DNA of 64,000 bases from Chitinophaga sp. sic0106 (GCF_019219075.1 NZ_JAHUWJ010000003.1:62001-126000), one strand, 5' to 3'; positions 1-9,942 are shown, counted from the stretch's first letter. The notes: generated by a model from the letters alone, not told the origin. A program made the numbers and translations.

Positions 1-2183
1 AACAGCTGGTTGTTCAGCTGGTTGATTTTATCACGTCCGGCGTTGATATTATTTTCGTTGAGCTGACCATTATAGCCCAATACTTCGTTGTGTTTATCCT
101 GAATGGCTACACGCAGTTTCCCTACGATAGCTTCGAGATCTTTGATCTCAGCTTCCAGTTTCTCCAGGTTTTTGGCGCGGCCCAGCTTTTTACCTTCGAA
201 CAGGCCCACGGAGCCACCGGAGATATTGTATTTCCCGCGGTGCATGCGGCCCGACTTCTCGATCAGCACGATTTCGTCGCTGGCCAGCTGGCTGAATTCC
301 AGGCGGCTGATATCTTCTCCGATAAATACTTTACTGAGCAGGAAATTTCCCAGGCCTTTATATTTCTCTTCGATTTCTACCACCTGCAATGCCGGAATGG
401 TGCCCGGAGGGGTCACGATGCTGGCGGGTTGCTGACGGAACTGATCCAGTATGAAGAAGTTAGCCTTTCCTTTTTTATTGGCGTCGAGGAGCTGGATGGC
501 CTGTACGGCTTCAGCGGTGTTGTTTACGACGTAATAGTTCAGGTAAGGTTCCAGGAGGTTTTCTACGCAGGTGCGGTATTCCTCTTTACAGAAAAAGATA
601 TCGGAGAGTATGGGGGCTGCGTTATTCCAGTCGGGGTTCTTTTTGAGGAACTTGATACTTTCAGGATAGCCATCGAGACTGTCTACCAGTGATTTAAGCA
701 GGTCGTATTCATTCTTTTTGGAATCGAGTTTACGATTTTCATCTACGAGCTTATCACGGAGTCCTTCGATATCTGACTGCGTAGCGAGGATTTTTTCTTT
801 GGTTTCGTCCTGGAATCGGATCATTTCATCCAGGGCAGTTTTTTCTGTTTCCAGTGTTTGCTGCAGGGTAGCTTTTTCTGCTTCCAGCTGTGTGATTTGT
901 TGCTGGCGGCCGGTTTTTTCTTCCTGCAATTGTTGCATGCTGCGTTGCAGGTTTTGCACGGAGGTATCGGCTACGGCTACTTTCTTTTCGGCTTCAAACT
1001 GTTGGCGTTGCCAGCGTTGCTGGTCGTTGCGTAGGGTTTCGAGGGCCGCTTTCTTTTGCTGGAATTTTTCTTTCTTTTCTTCTACCATTTCGCGGAGTGT
1101 TTCCAGCTCATCGGTCATGGTTTCGAAGATTTCGGATTCTTCCACTACCTGTTTTTCGGAGAAATCGATGGAGGAAGTAAGTCCGTTTAGTTGTCCTTCC
1201 GCGCTGTTGAGGAAGTCCGTAATATTTTTTTCGCGTTCCCGCAGGTAGGTTAGTTGCTGGGTAGCGAGGTTTTTATCATTTTCTTTGGTTCTGATGGTGG
1301 CAACGAGGTCGTTGAAGGATTTCTGCAGCACCTGTAGCTCTCTTTCCTTGGCTACAAAGTGGAGTTTGTCTTCTTCCACGGCGGCTTCGGCGGCTTTGAT
1401 TTCTGTTTCCAGGGCCAGTTTGCGGTCGCTTTCTTCCTGTTGTTTATCAGAGAGGTCTTTGAAAGTGATGTTGAAGCCTTCGAGTGCTGCTTTGGCGAGT
1501 TCGATACTGGCTTCTCGGTATTCCTTTTTCACCTCGTAGAAGCGTTCGGCTTTGCGGGCCTGGCTTTCGAGGGTTTTAAGGTTATTGTTGATTTCAAACA
1601 GCAGGTCCTCGATGCGGTTGAGGTCACCCTCGGTAGCGTCCAGTTTTGCTTTTGCTTCTTTTTTTCTTGTCTTGTAGATAGAAATGCCGGCGGCTTGTTC
1701 GAGCATGCGTCGGCGGCTGTTTTCTTTATCCTTGATGATATCGTCCACCATTCCCAGCTCGATGATGGCGTAGGAGTCGGTGCTCACCCCGGTATCCATA
1801 AACAGGTTATGGATGTCCTTGAGGCGGCAGGCCACATCGTTGAGGCGGTATTCGCTATCGCCGTTTTTGTAGAATTTACGGGTAATCGTAACCGTGGTGA
1901 ATTCGGTAGGCAGTACATTTTTGGTATTCTCGAACGTGAGGCTAACCTCAGCCATGCCACTGGAGGAACGGGTTTTGGAGCCGTTAAATACCAGTCCTGC
2001 CTGGTTTTCAGAACGCAGGTTACTGATCTTATGCTCTCCGATTACCCAGCGGATAGAGTCGATAATATTGCTTTTGCCACAGCCGTTAGGCCCGATTACA
2101 CCGGTAATCCCCTCATCAAACTGCAAAACGGTCTTGTCTGCAAAACTTTTAAAGCCTTTAATTTCTAGTGTTTTTAAGCGCAC
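1..2183 (-). CDS. smc: chromosome segregation protein SMC (3' part off the window)
   Basis: Structural maintenance of chromosomes ATPase, which organises and segregates the chromosome with ScpA/ScpB. The visible part is about 727 codons of a family that usually runs near 1180 residues, so the C-terminal coiled coil and the head with Walker B lie beyond the left edge. The GTG start at 2183 gives MRLKTLEIKGFKSFADK, the normal SMC N-terminus. Walker A, GPNGCGKS, is at residues 31-38. A long Glu/Lys/Gln-rich coiled coil follows (about 170-490), then the hinge at about 500-665 ending in the glycine-rich GGSVGLFEGKKLGR, then the start of the returning coiled coil. The hinge argues against a Rad50- or RecN-type protein. 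A -7-like element lies at 2211-2218. The gene is divergent from the FUSC gene. Confidence 0.96.
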   Translation of the reverse strand, partial: MRLKTLEIKGFKSFADKTVLQFDEGITGVIGPNGCGKSNIIDSIRWVIGEHKISNLRSENQAGLVFNGSKTRSSSGMAEVSLTFENTKNVLPTEFTTVTITRKFYKNGDSEYRLNDVACRLKDIHNLFMDTGVSTDSYAIIELGMVDDIIKDKENSRRRMLEQAAGISIYKTRKKEAKAKLDATEGDLNRIEDLLFEINNNLKTLESQARKAERFYEVKKEYREASIELAKAALEGFNITFKDLSDKQQEESDRKLALETEIKAAEAAVEEDKLHFVAKERELQVLQKSFNDLVATIRTKENDKNLATQQLTYLREREKNITDFLNSAEGQLNGLTSSIDFSEKQVVEESEIFETMTDELETLREMVEEKKEKFQQKKAALETLRNDQQRWQRQQFEAEKKVAVADTSVQNLQRSMQQLQEEKTGRQQQITQLEAEKATLQQTLETEKTALDEMIRFQDETKEKILATQSDIEGLRDKLVDENRKLDSKKNEYDLLKSLVDSLDGYPESIKFLKKNPDWNNAAPILSDIFFCKEEYRTCVENLLEPYLNYYVVNNTAEAVQAIQLLDANKKGKANFFILDQFRQQPASIVTPPGTIPALQVVEIEEKYKGLGNFLLSKVFIGEDISRLEFSQLASDEIVLIEKSGRMHRGKYNISGGSVGLFEGKKLGRAKNLEKLEAEIKDLEAIVGKLRVAIQDKHNEVLGYNGQLNENNINAGRDKINQLNNQL

Positions 2184-2210
2184 GACTTTACTCCGAGATT
2201 TTTAAGGCGT

Positions 2211-2218
2211 CAAAGATA
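2211..2218 (-). promoter_or_regulatory. putative -7 element for smc
   Basis: On the minus strand this reads TATCTTTG, matching the Bacteroidota -7 consensus TAnnTTTG. It lies about 28 nt upstream of the GTG start of smc. I see no clear TTTG -33 box at the usual spacing. Confidence 0.5.
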
Positions 2219-2421
2219 TAATTTTACCCGATTGAAAAGTAAATTAAGTGAGAACACAGCATCTTCCGGCATTTTTTTATACACACCTGTGAATATTTAA
2301 TATCCCCGAACAAAACACCGGAACTATAATGGTCTGATTATAAATATAGTAAAAACCCTAATTAAAATTTAAATTCCTGTGAGAATTAATACACAGAATT
2401 CTTTTAACAGGGGCTAATAAT

Positions 2422-2429
2422 TACCTTTG
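2422..2429 (+). promoter_or_regulatory. putative -7 element for the FUSC gene
   Basis: Reads TACCTTTG, matching TAnnTTTG, about 22 nt upstream of the TTG start at 2452. The leader would be short. A -33 box is not convincing. The 2184-2451 spacer between divergent smc and this gene is AT-rich and holds both promoters. Confidence 0.45.
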
Positions 2430-2451
2430 TGGCTCCAAAACCCGAAAGAGT

Positions 2452-4680
2452 TTGCGTACAGACAATTGGATCAACGACGTTAAGACATTCCTTTACAGTT
2501 ATCATTTTAGCAACGGTTTACGTACTACCATCAGTGTGGTGGTGCCTTCACTGGTATTTATGGCCCTTGGGCAGCTGGAGCTTGGCATTGCCATGTCGAT
2601 GGGCGCCTTGTGTACCGCCCTCAGCGACGTGCCCGGCACCATTGTACACAAGCGCAATGGGCTGATCATCAGCACCGTCCTCATCTTCCTGACTGCCCTG
2701 GGTACGGGATTGCTGATCCCCTATCATTATGCGATGATTGGCTGGATCATTGCCTGCTGCTTCTTTTTTGCCATGCTGCTGGTATATGGTAACCGGGGAG
2801 GTAATATCGGCACCGGCTGTTTGCTGGTACTGGTGTCTATCCTGGGGGAATCACTCCAAACACCGTCCATTGTGATGCTGCATGCCTTGATGGTGTTGCT
2901 GGGCAGTATCTGGTATGGTTTGCTGGCATTAATCCTCTGGCAGATACGCCCCTATCTGAATATACAGCAGGCGCTGGGCGACTGCATCATTCAAACCGCC
3001 CGTTACCTCGAGCTCAGGGCTAATTTTTACACCCCTGGGGTAGATGTTGATGAAAACTACCGCCTGGTAGTGGCCCAACAGGTACTGGTAAACGAAAAGC
3101 AGGAAAATGTACGGGAACAGCTGCTCAAACGCCGCTCTGCGCAGCAGGGAACTACGAGCATCAACAAAAGTATGGTGCTAATATTCCTGGACATGGTGGA
3201 CTTACAGGAGCAGATAATGGCATCTCAAACAGATTATAAAGCCTTACACCATAATTTCAAGGACGCAGAAATCCTGGATAAATACCATTCCCTGATACTC
3301 GATTTCGTGGAAGAACTCAAAAATATCGGTATCGCCGTGGCGGCGGGACAACGGAGTCTCCCTAAAGCCAACCTGAAACTGGGAATGGAAAAAGTAAGAA
3401 AGCAAATTGCAGAAATTACCCTCAAGCTGCCTACCCTTAAGGAAAGAACGCGAACCATGCCGCTCACCAATATCCTCTCTAACCTGCAGGATATGGCACA
3501 GCGTGTATATAACCTCCACCGCCTTACGCGACTGGAACGCCTCAAGGATGAATCGATAGATCCCAAGCTGGAACTGTCCAAATTCACGACCCGTAACAAA
3601 TACGATTTTGAAACCTTCAAGGACAACCTCACTTTTAAGTCGCATATCTTCCGGCATGCCATCCGCGTGAGCGTGGCTACCGTGGCAGGTTATATCCTGG
3701 GCATGGCGCTGGAGCTGGACCGAGTGTACTGGATACTGCTGACGATCATCGTGATCCTGAAGCCAGGATTTGGCCTTACCCGTTCCCGTAGTATACAGCG
3801 TGTAATCGGTACCGTATTAGGTGCCTTGTTTGCTGCCGGCCTGTTGTACCTCACCAGCAATGGCACTATTATTTTCTTTGCCATGCTGCTTTGTATCCTC
3901 GGTGCTTACAGCTTTATGAGCTTCCGGTATACGCTCAGCGTATTTTTTGTAACGCCGTTTGTAATCTTTTTGCTGCACTTCCTGCACCCCTCGGACCTGT
4001 ATAATGCAGCCCAGCGTGTACTGGATACCTTCATCGGCGGTACGCTCGCCTTCATAGCCAATATGGTGGTATGGCCCAGCTGGGAGCATACCTTCCTGCC
4101 TGATTATATGAAGAAAATGCTGGTCACCAACCGGAATTATTTTGAAAAGGTGATGGGCGTGTATATCAAGGAAGATGTAACCGTTACTGATTTTAAGCTG
4201 GCCCGTAAAGACACCTATGTGGCCAGTGCCAATATGATGGCGGCTTTCCAGCGCATGCTCACGGAGCCGAAAAGTAAACAAAAGAACGCCTCCACCGTAT
4301 ATCACTTCGTGGTGCTCAATCATACCCTCACTTCGCACATTGCGGCATTGGGGTCTTATAGTCTGCACCACGGCGTACAATTCCCGAAAGAAGAATACGA
4401 ACAGGTAACCGATTACCTGCTGCATTACATGGACCAGCTGCTACTCATGCTGGACCCGGCCACCAAAACGCAGGCACAACTGCCGGCAGCTTTAAACACC
4501 TTTGAGCAACTGGATCAGCGACTGGAAGAACTGGTGCAGCTTCGCCAGGAGGAAATCAACGCTGGCGTGGGCGCCACACCGCTGCGCGATGAGATGCTGG
4601 AAGCCAAACAGGTGCATGATCAGCTGATGGCGATATTGTCGCTGGTGAAGGATATGGGGAAAGCGTTGACGGAGATGTAG
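2452..4680 (+). CDS. FUSC/YccS-like inner-membrane protein
   Basis: Membrane protein of the FUSC family (YccS/AaeB-like), 742 residues. Some members export aromatic acids, but the substrate here is unknown. Architecture is typical: an N-terminal block of about six hydrophobic segments (residues 20-165), a soluble, charged, partly coiled-coil middle (about 170-395), a second membrane block (about 400-540) and a soluble C-terminal region. The TTG start at 2452 is chosen because FLYSYHFSNGLRTT, the conserved start of the first membrane block, follows within 15 residues and the next Met (residue 37) is inside a membrane segment. It is monocistronic, divergent from smc, with a weak hairpin after the stop. 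No periplasmic adaptor gene of an AaeAB-type pump is adjacent. Confidence 0.85.
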   Translation: MRTDNWINDVKTFLYSYHFSNGLRTTISVVVPSLVFMALGQLELGIAMSMGALCTALSDVPGTIVHKRNGLIISTVLIFLTALGTGLLIPYHYAMIGWIIACCFFFAMLLVYGNRGGNIGTGCLLVLVSILGESLQTPSIVMLHALMVLLGSIWYGLLALILWQIRPYLNIQQALGDCIIQTARYLELRANFYTPGVDVDENYRLVVAQQVLVNEKQENVREQLLKRRSAQQGTTSINKSMVLIFLDMVDLQEQIMASQTDYKALHHNFKDAEILDKYHSLILDFVEELKNIGIAVAAGQRSLPKANLKLGMEKVRKQIAEITLKLPTLKERTRTMPLTNILSNLQDMAQRVYNLHRLTRLERLKDESIDPKLELSKFTTRNKYDFETFKDNLTFKSHIFRHAIRVSVATVAGYILGMALELDRVYWILLTIIVILKPGFGLTRSRSIQRVIGTVLGALFAAGLLYLTSNGTIIFFAMLLCILGAYSFMSFRYTLSVFFVTPFVIFLLHFLHPSDLYNAAQRVLDTFIGGTLAFIANMVVWPSWEHTFLPDYMKKMLVTNRNYFEKVMGVYIKEDVTVTDFKLARKDTYVASANMMAAFQRMLTEPKSKQKNASTVYHFVVLNHTLTSHIAALGSYSLHHGVQFPKEEYEQVTDYLLHYMDQLLLMLDPATKTQAQLPAALNTFEQLDQRLEELVQLRQEEINAGVGATPLRDEMLEAKQVHDQLMAILSLVKDMGKALTEM

Positions 4681-4752
4681 CACCGCAATGCTTGTGGTTA
4701 TTCTCAACAGGATCCAAACGGATACCAAACCATCGCCCTGGTAGCTTGAGCG

Positions 4753-4780
4753 ATTTTACCTTTGGGTAAAATAAATTTTT
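4753..4780 (+). terminator. possible terminator of the FUSC gene
   Basis: ATTTTACC (4753-4760), loop TTTG, GGTAAAAT (4765-4772), followed by AAATTTTT. The 8-bp stem is AT-rich and the T-tract short, so it is a weak intrinsic terminator on the plus strand. Confidence 0.4.
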
Positions 4781-4798
4781 AGGGAGGCAGCAGGGGAG

Positions 4799-4829
4799 AA
4801 AAAAGCCTGGATGTTAGCCGACATCCAGG
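4799..4829 (-). terminator. intrinsic terminator of the UvrA-paralogue gene
   Basis: Inverted repeat CCTGGATGT (4806-4814) / ACATCCAGG (4821-4829) with a six-base loop. Read on the minus strand the stem is followed by C and then six T (4799-4804), the standard rho-independent form. It lies about 185 bp beyond the stop of the UvrA-like gene. Confidence 0.75.
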
Positions 4830-5012
4830 TAAAGGTTATAATTTGTTAATGCACTATGTATAAATGTATAACTAAGGTAGTACAAGAAATTCAAATTACC
4901 AAAAAACTTAGCACCTATTTTTGGCAACCAAAAACCTTTACCATCAGTCATTTCAAAAGATTATATTATAATTCTCAAAACAATAATACTAATATTATTA
5001 GTTTGCATTCTC

Positions 5013-7505
5013 CTACAAATACTTCCCTAAAAACGCCGCTGTTTTACTCTCCTTCACCTTCGCTACATCCGCCGGCGTCCCCTGCGCTACAATCATCCCG
5101 CCTTCCTCACCGGCACCGGGACCAATATCAATCACCCAATCACTGCCAGCGAGCACCCGCATATTATGCTCTACCACAATCACCGTGTTACCGGCATCTA
5201 CCAGTAAATTCAACTGCACCATCAGCTTATCTACATCGGCAGGATGCAGCCCCGTGGTAGGTTCATCCAGTATATAAAGTGTATTCCCCTTGCCCATGCG
5301 CTGCAATTCCGTAGCCAGTTTGATGCGCTGCGCTTCACCGCCCGACAACTCCGTAGCCGGCTGCCCAAGCCGCAGATAGCCGAGGCCCACCTCCCGCAAT
5401 ACGTGCAGGGAATGATACACCCCACTCTCCGCTTCAAAAAAATGATACGCCTCGTCCACCGTCATCTGTAGCACCTCGGCTATATTTTTCTCATTATATT
5501 TTATCTCCAGCGTTTTGGCGTTATACCGGGTACCATGACATACCGGACAAGGCGCATATACACTCGGCAAAAACAACAGCTCCACCATCACAAAACCTTC
5601 CCCATTGCAGTTTTCACACCTGCCCTTGGGCATATTAAAGGAGAAACGGCCGGCATCATATTTACGTGCTTTTGCAGCCTTCGTGGCAGCAAACAGCTTG
5701 CGGACATGATCAAAAAGACCGGTATAGGTAGCGAGGTTGGACCTCGGGATGCGACCAATAGCTTTCTGGTCTACCAGCACCATGCGTTTCACCTGGTCCA
5801 TCCCACCAACGATACGGCCATCCAGGGTTTCAGGCTTGTCCTCCGCCAGGTCCGGCGCATCATCCTCTTCCGCAAGCGCGGTTCCTAAATGCCCGGCTAC
5901 CAACTCCACCAGGGCCTGACTCACCAGGCTCGACTTACCGGAACCACTTACACCAGTAACTGCTGTAAATAAATGCAATGGAAAATTTACATCCAGCTGC
6001 TGTAGATTATTTCTGGTAATCCCCTGCAATTGCAGCCACTGGCCGGGCTTACGGGGTTGATGTTTGGCAGGTGGAAGTTTATTAAAAAGATATTTAGCTG
6101 TTATTGAATCTGTAATCTGATTCAGGCCCTGCGACTCCCCACTGTACAAAATTTCACCACCTTTTTCTCCCGCGAACGGCCCCACGTCCACTATCCAATC
6201 GGCATGACGGATCACTTCCAGGTCGTGCTCCACCACAAACAAAGAGTTACCTGCCGCTTTCAGCTTGTCCAGTGCCCGCAGCAGCGACTGCGTATCCGCC
6301 GGATGCAAGCCCGCCGAAGGCTCATCCAATACATATACTACTCCAAAGAGGTTAGAGCGTACCTGGGTTGCCAACCTTAACCGCTGCAGCTCTCCCGGCG
6401 ATAACGTGGGAGTACTTCTTTCCAGGGAAAGATACCCCAGGCCAAGATCCAGCATCACCTGCAACCGGGCCACCAGGTCCACCGCTATACGCTGGATCAC
6501 CATCGCTTTTTCCGGATGCCGGTCGTCCGATACCTCTTTCATTTTACCCTGCATAATTTCGTATAGGCGTTTCAGTGGGACGGCCGATATCTCCGCAATA
6601 TCCATTCCTCCAAACTTCACCGACAGTGACTCCCGCCGCAGCCTTTTCCCATGGCACTCCGGGCAGGGGGTGCTCAGCATATATTGCTGCACACGCTTTT
6701 TCATCATTGCACTTTGGGTATGGGCAAACGTATGCATCACATATTTGCGTACACCCATAAACGTGCCCATATAACTGGGCTCCATCTTACGTTTTAAAGC
6801 ATCCTTTACTTCTTCTAAAGTAAAACTGGCATACACCGGAACGGTGGGCTGCTCTTCGGTAAACAGTATCCAGTTACGTAATTTTTGTGGTAAGTCCTTC
6901 CAGGGTTTATCGACGTCGTATCCCATCGTAGTAAGGATATCGCGGTAATTCTGCCCCTGCCAGGCTGTAGGCCAGGCAGCCACTGCTCTCTCCCGGATAG
7001 TAAGCGTAGGATCAGGCACCATCGACTGCTCTGTAGCATCGTAAATACGGCCCATACCATGACAGGTAGGACACGCCCCCTCGGGCGTATTCGGAGAAAA
7101 AGCCTCCGCGTGAATAATCTCCAGCCCCTTCGGATAATCGCCCGCTCTTGAAAAAAGCATGCGCATCAGGTTACTCAACGTGGACACACTACCTACAGAA
7201 GACCGCGTAGTAGGTGTCCCCCGTTGCTGCTGCAAGGCTACCGCCGGTGGCAGCCCTTCAATTTCATCCACCTCCGGTACCGGCATCTGGTGAAACAGCC
7301 GTCGCGCATAGGGCGACACCGACTCCAAATAACGGCGCTGCGCCTCCGCATATAATGTTCCGAAAGCGAGGGAAGACTTTCCGGAGCCGGAAATGCCTGT
7401 AAATACTACTAATGCATCGCGGGGGATGAGGAGGTCAACGTTCTTGAGATTGTGCTCACGCGCACCTCTTACATTCACAAAGCCAGGGGTTGAGTGTTGT
7501 TGCAT
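5013..7505 (-). CDS. UvrA paralogue (short, class II-like excinuclease ATPase)
   Basis: Tandem ABC ATPase of the UvrA family, 830 residues against about 940 for housekeeping UvrA. Seen: first Walker [10 protein letters not shown] at 37-45, a CPTCHG zinc half-motif near 142, first ABC signature [12 protein letters not shown] near 367, second Walker [10 protein letters not shown] near 518, the C-terminal zinc finger (CENCNG ... CPVCHG) near 627-655, and second signature [12 protein letters not shown] near 718. Only about 320 residues separate the first Walker A from the first signature, roughly 135 fewer than in canonical UvrA, consistent with loss of the UvrB-binding module. That is the UvrA2/DrrC type, often linked to tolerance of DNA-binding drugs rather than core repair. 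The role is inferred. The ATG start fits the family N-terminus. A terminator lies at 4799-4829. Confidence 0.88.
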   Translation of the reverse strand: MQQHSTPGFVNVRGAREHNLKNVDLLIPRDALVVFTGISGSGKSSLAFGTLYAEAQRRYLESVSPYARRLFHQMPVPEVDEIEGLPPAVALQQQRGTPTTRSSVGSVSTLSNLMRMLFSRAGDYPKGLEIIHAEAFSPNTPEGACPTCHGMGRIYDATEQSMVPDPTLTIRERAVAAWPTAWQGQNYRDILTTMGYDVDKPWKDLPQKLRNWILFTEEQPTVPVYASFTLEEVKDALKRKMEPSYMGTFMGVRKYVMHTFAHTQSAMMKKRVQQYMLSTPCPECHGKRLRRESLSVKFGGMDIAEISAVPLKRLYEIMQGKMKEVSDDRHPEKAMVIQRIAVDLVARLQVMLDLGLGYLSLERSTPTLSPGELQRLRLATQVRSNLFGVVYVLDEPSAGLHPADTQSLLRALDKLKAAGNSLFVVEHDLEVIRHADWIVDVGPFAGEKGGEILYSGESQGLNQITDSITAKYLFNKLPPAKHQPRKPGQWLQLQGITRNNLQQLDVNFPLHLFTAVTGVSGSGKSSLVSQALVELVAGHLGTALAEEDDAPDLAEDKPETLDGRIVGGMDQVKRMVLVDQKAIGRIPRSNLATYTGLFDHVRKLFAATKAAKARKYDAGRFSFNMPKGRCENCNGEGFVMVELLFLPSVYAPCPVCHGTRYNAKTLEIKYNEKNIAEVLQMTVDEAYHFFEAESGVYHSLHVLREVGLGYLRLGQPATELSGGEAQRIKLATELQRMGKGNTLYILDEPTTGLHPADVDKLMVQLNLLVDAGNTVIVVEHNMRVLAGSDWVIDIGPGAGEEGGMIVAQGTPADVAKVKESKTAAFLGKYL

Positions 7506-7555
7506 AAGTGTTTATGCCACAAGAATTGTGCCTTTGGGATACTCCAATGAAACCA

Positions 7556-7589
7556 CTGTCCGGAAATTCATTACGTCATTTCCGGACAG
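7556..7589. repeat. perfect 12-bp inverted repeat between two minus-strand genes
   Basis: CTGTCCGGAAAT (7556-7567) and ATTTCCGGACAG (7578-7589) with a ten-base loop. It follows the stop of the outer-membrane protein gene at 7596 and precedes the UvrA paralogue. There is no T-run on either side, so it is not a classic intrinsic terminator. It could be an mRNA 3' stabiliser, an attenuator or an operator. Confidence 0.6.
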
Positions 7590-7595
7590 CCAGGT

Positions 7596-8171
7596 TTAGA
7601 AATTAAACAAACAATTTAAACCGAATACGTCATATACATCATCGGAAACCGTACGCATATACGATGTACGAATCTCAATGTTGTGATTTTGCTTACCAAC
7701 TTTAAACCGCACCCCCAGATCACCTGCCGGGCCTACACTGGAACTGCTGCCACTGTATACATAATCTTCGCCACCCCAATAGTCAAAATCCTCAGTATAA
7801 CTCGCATAATGGTAGCCAAAACCAGCGCCTACAAAAAAGCCAAATCGTTTGCCACTGTTTTTTACAGCACCTGCGCCAAAGTTAAATTCGGCGGTAACCG
7901 GTGCATTGAAGGCAAAAGAAGCACTGTTTCCACTATCACCCCATGACGCAGCTATTCCGAAAGTCAGCGGAACACCTATTGAAATAGAGGTTTTACCGGA
8001 AGACATCGGGAAACATACCCGCGGGTAATACAGCAACGTGGGAAGCGCCTCCCCTTCGTCACCTTCAGGCACCTGTACCAGGAAACCTGAACCAACACCG
8101 TGGCGAAATTCCTGCGCAAAAACATAGGTGCTCATCAAACAGACAACCAGCAGCGTAAATAATTTTTTCAT
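7596..8171 (-). CDS. small outer-membrane beta-barrel-like protein
   Basis: Hypothetical secreted protein of 191 residues. The ATG at 8171 starts a clear signal peptide, [10 protein letters not shown]...STYVFAQ, cleaved after about residue 20. An in-frame start 45 bp upstream would add residues before the signal peptide and is rejected. The mature part alternates hydrophobic and polar residues with Gly/Phe/Tyr-rich strands (for example [15 protein letters not shown]) and ends in LNCLFNF, a C-terminal aromatic typical of outer-membrane barrels. I would class it with porin-family or OmpA-like eight-stranded barrels. No specific function can be assigned. It stands alone between bshC and the UvrA paralogue, with an inverted repeat just past its stop. 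Confidence 0.7.
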   Translation of the reverse strand: MKKLFTLLVVCLMSTYVFAQEFRHGVGSGFLVQVPEGDEGEALPTLLYYPRVCFPMSSGKTSISIGVPLTFGIAASWGDSGNSASFAFNAPVTAEFNFGAGAVKNSGKRFGFFVGAGFGYHYASYTEDFDYWGGEDYVYSGSSSSVGPAGDLGVRFKVGKQNHNIEIRTSYMRTVSDDVYDVFGLNCLFNF

Positions 8172-8296
8172 CAGTATAGAATTAGGTATAGAATTATAGG
8201 TCGCAAAAAAATACAATTTTTAAAGATTTTGAAAAGAAACCTTAAAAAATAGGCATTTTTTCACATGCGAACTTTTCTTGATAAGCAAATCGCAAA

Positions 8297-8334
8297 CAAA
8301 AAGCCGGAATTGCATCATCCGATGCAATTCCAGC
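8297..8334 (-). terminator. intrinsic terminator of bshC
   Basis: Stem GCCGGAATTGCATC (8303-8316) / GATGCAATTCCAGC (8321-8334), 14 bp with one wobble and a four-base loop. On the minus strand it is followed by TTTTTG, immediately downstream of the bshC stop. Confidence 0.85.
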
Positions 8335-8355
8335 TTAAACTTATTTAGACGCTGA

Positions 8356-9942
8356 TTAGCCAGCTGTCACAATCGTAAACTGATCCGTCACCGGCGTTTG
8401 AACTTCTAGTAACCTGTCAAAAAACGCCGGCCCCTCCATCGCAAACCAGGGAATAAAATTCTCCTTTCTTTCCTGTAAAGAACCCGCTGGGAATAACCGC
8501 GCCTTAATCGTTCTGATCTGGTCCGTTTGCCAGGCAAATTTCTTTTTCTCTGCACGCAGGAACTTATGTTCCAGCTTACTGATGGACTTCATCGCCTTCT
8601 TCCTTTCCGCATTGGTAGAAGCCACCAGGGTAACGTCAATGCTTCCCGCTTTCTCCTGCAGGATATCGAACAATCGTTCCATCTCCGCATATTCATCTTT
8701 CAATACCAGCGCGGCATCTGTATGTTGCTGCACATAGCCGTTGATGATATCATCGGTGCTTTGAAATAATGTTCGCACCGGCATCTCCAGCTTTTGCAGG
8801 CGGGTATTACTCTGTTCATCCACCAGCAGCAGGGAGTTGCGAAGCAGCAATACCGGGTAAGGCACACCATAATGTGCAAACAACTGTTGTAACTCAAGCC
8901 AGTAGGCGATTTCCCCGCCACCACCTATGAAGGCTATGTTTGGCAGAATCGTTTCCTGGAACATACCCCGCAGGATCACGTTCGGACTAAACCGCTCCGG
9001 ATGCGCTTCCAGCTCAGCTTCCAGACTAGCCTGATCAAAAACCGTTTTTGTATGCAATACTTTCCAGAGATCTCCTTCCCGCACAATGCGCTCCCGCAAG
9101 CCTGTTTCAAGATAAAACAGGTTGATATCCCTTGGATTTGCCTGAATTTTATAATGATTCCCGATTTTAGAAAGCGTGTCTGCTACCAGGTCGTGCGACC
9201 GCTGATGCAACAGTTCATCCTTCATAACGGGAACGTATAAACGTTTTAATGCCGCACTATCCGGCACTACCGTCACCAGCCCGAAACGGCCAAACAGCGT
9301 ATGTACCAGGTAAAGCGTAGCTTCCTGGATGTTGCTGTGTTCCAGGTAGGCTTTGCGTAAAATCTCCAGCAGTTCCGGCCCATGTGGTAAAAATCCGATG
9401 CTGTCCTCAATCTGGTTGATCACCAGCTCCAGTCCTTCCGGCACCATACGGCCTACAGGTCCCTGCTGCTGCGTGTTCCAGGTAAGCGTTTTCCCTTCCA
9501 GGTAAATACTACCTAATTCTTCCAGGTCAGCATCTTCACTACCCATATAATATACAGGCACAAAATTATATTGCGGATACTGCTGTTTCAGCTCCCCTGC
9601 CAGCTTAATCGTTTGCAGGATTTTGTAGGCAAAATATAGGTAACCGGTAAAAATATTAGGCTGATGGGCGGTACAGACAGTGAAGGTATCAGGGCGGAGT
9701 AAACTACTTATATTTTGTTGCACGGCGGCTTCCGGCTCCAGGGTAGCATACTGTTGTTCAAGCGCTGCTACCAGCTCCCTGCGCGGTGTAGCAAATGCCT
9801 TACGGGCTTCTATCGCTGCTGCAAAATCCGGTCTAACGGGTGAATATTTGTAAAAAGGCCTTATCTGTGGATCTTCTGCCAAAAAATCTGTTACCAGCTG
9901 GTTAAAATAACCTGTTTCCCCATAAGGAATATACTCGAGCAT
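8356..9942 (-). CDS. bshC: bacillithiol biosynthesis protein BshC
   Basis: Putative cysteine-adding enzyme of bacillithiol synthesis, which completes the thiol from GlcN-malate in Firmicutes, Deinococci and Bacteroidota. It is 528 residues, near the usual ~540. Family hallmarks: the N-terminal IPYGETGYFNQLVTDFL, the nucleotide-binding-like core with CTAHQPNIFTGYLYFAYKI around residues 90-108, the acidic YYMGSEDADLEE, and IAFIGGGGEIAYWLEL in the second half, followed by an alpha-helical coiled coil (about 420-490). The ATG at 9942 is preferred over a TTG three codons earlier. bshA and bshB are not in the window. A strong terminator follows. Assignment is by family resemblance; the ligase activity of BshC is itself inferred from genetics in other species. 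Confidence 0.93.
   Translation of the reverse strand: MLEYIPYGETGYFNQLVTDFLAEDPQIRPFYKYSPVRPDFAAAIEARKAFATPRRELVAALEQQYATLEPEAAVQQNISSLLRPDTFTVCTAHQPNIFTGYLYFAYKILQTIKLAGELKQQYPQYNFVPVYYMGSEDADLEELGSIYLEGKTLTWNTQQQGPVGRMVPEGLELVINQIEDSIGFLPHGPELLEILRKAYLEHSNIQEATLYLVHTLFGRFGLVTVVPDSAALKRLYVPVMKDELLHQRSHDLVADTLSKIGNHYKIQANPRDINLFYLETGLRERIVREGDLWKVLHTKTVFDQASLEAELEAHPERFSPNVILRGMFQETILPNIAFIGGGGEIAYWLELQQLFAHYGVPYPVLLLRNSLLLVDEQSNTRLQKLEMPVRTLFQSTDDIINGYVQQHTDAALVLKDEYAEMERLFDILQEKAGSIDVTLVASTNAERKKAMKSISKLEHKFLRAEKKKFAWQTDQIRTIKARLFPAGSLQERKENFIPWFAMEGPAFFDRLLEVQTPVTDQFTIVTAG

Larger units (their letters stand above)
4681..5012. other. 332-bp convergent intergenic region
   Basis: Lies between the convergent stops of the FUSC gene and the UvrA paralogue. 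It holds two hairpins, one per direction (listed separately). From about 4835 to 5012 it is AT-rich with no further structure and no convincing gene. Confidence 0.7.

Noticed and set aside
1..2183. SMC-like gene as part of a Wadjet or Rad50-type defence system
   Set aside because: The N-terminal sequence, hinge with GGSVGLFEGKKLGR and coiled-coil spacing are those of housekeeping SMC; no Jet or nuclease partner is adjacent.
4856..5260. Plus-strand open frame next to the UvrA paralogue
   Set aside because: It starts in AT-rich non-coding DNA and runs antisense into the UvrA-like gene; no start signal or domain.
7596..8216. Longer form of the small outer-membrane protein starting at 8216
   Set aside because: It would place 15 residues before a perfect signal peptide; the ATG at 8171 is the better start.
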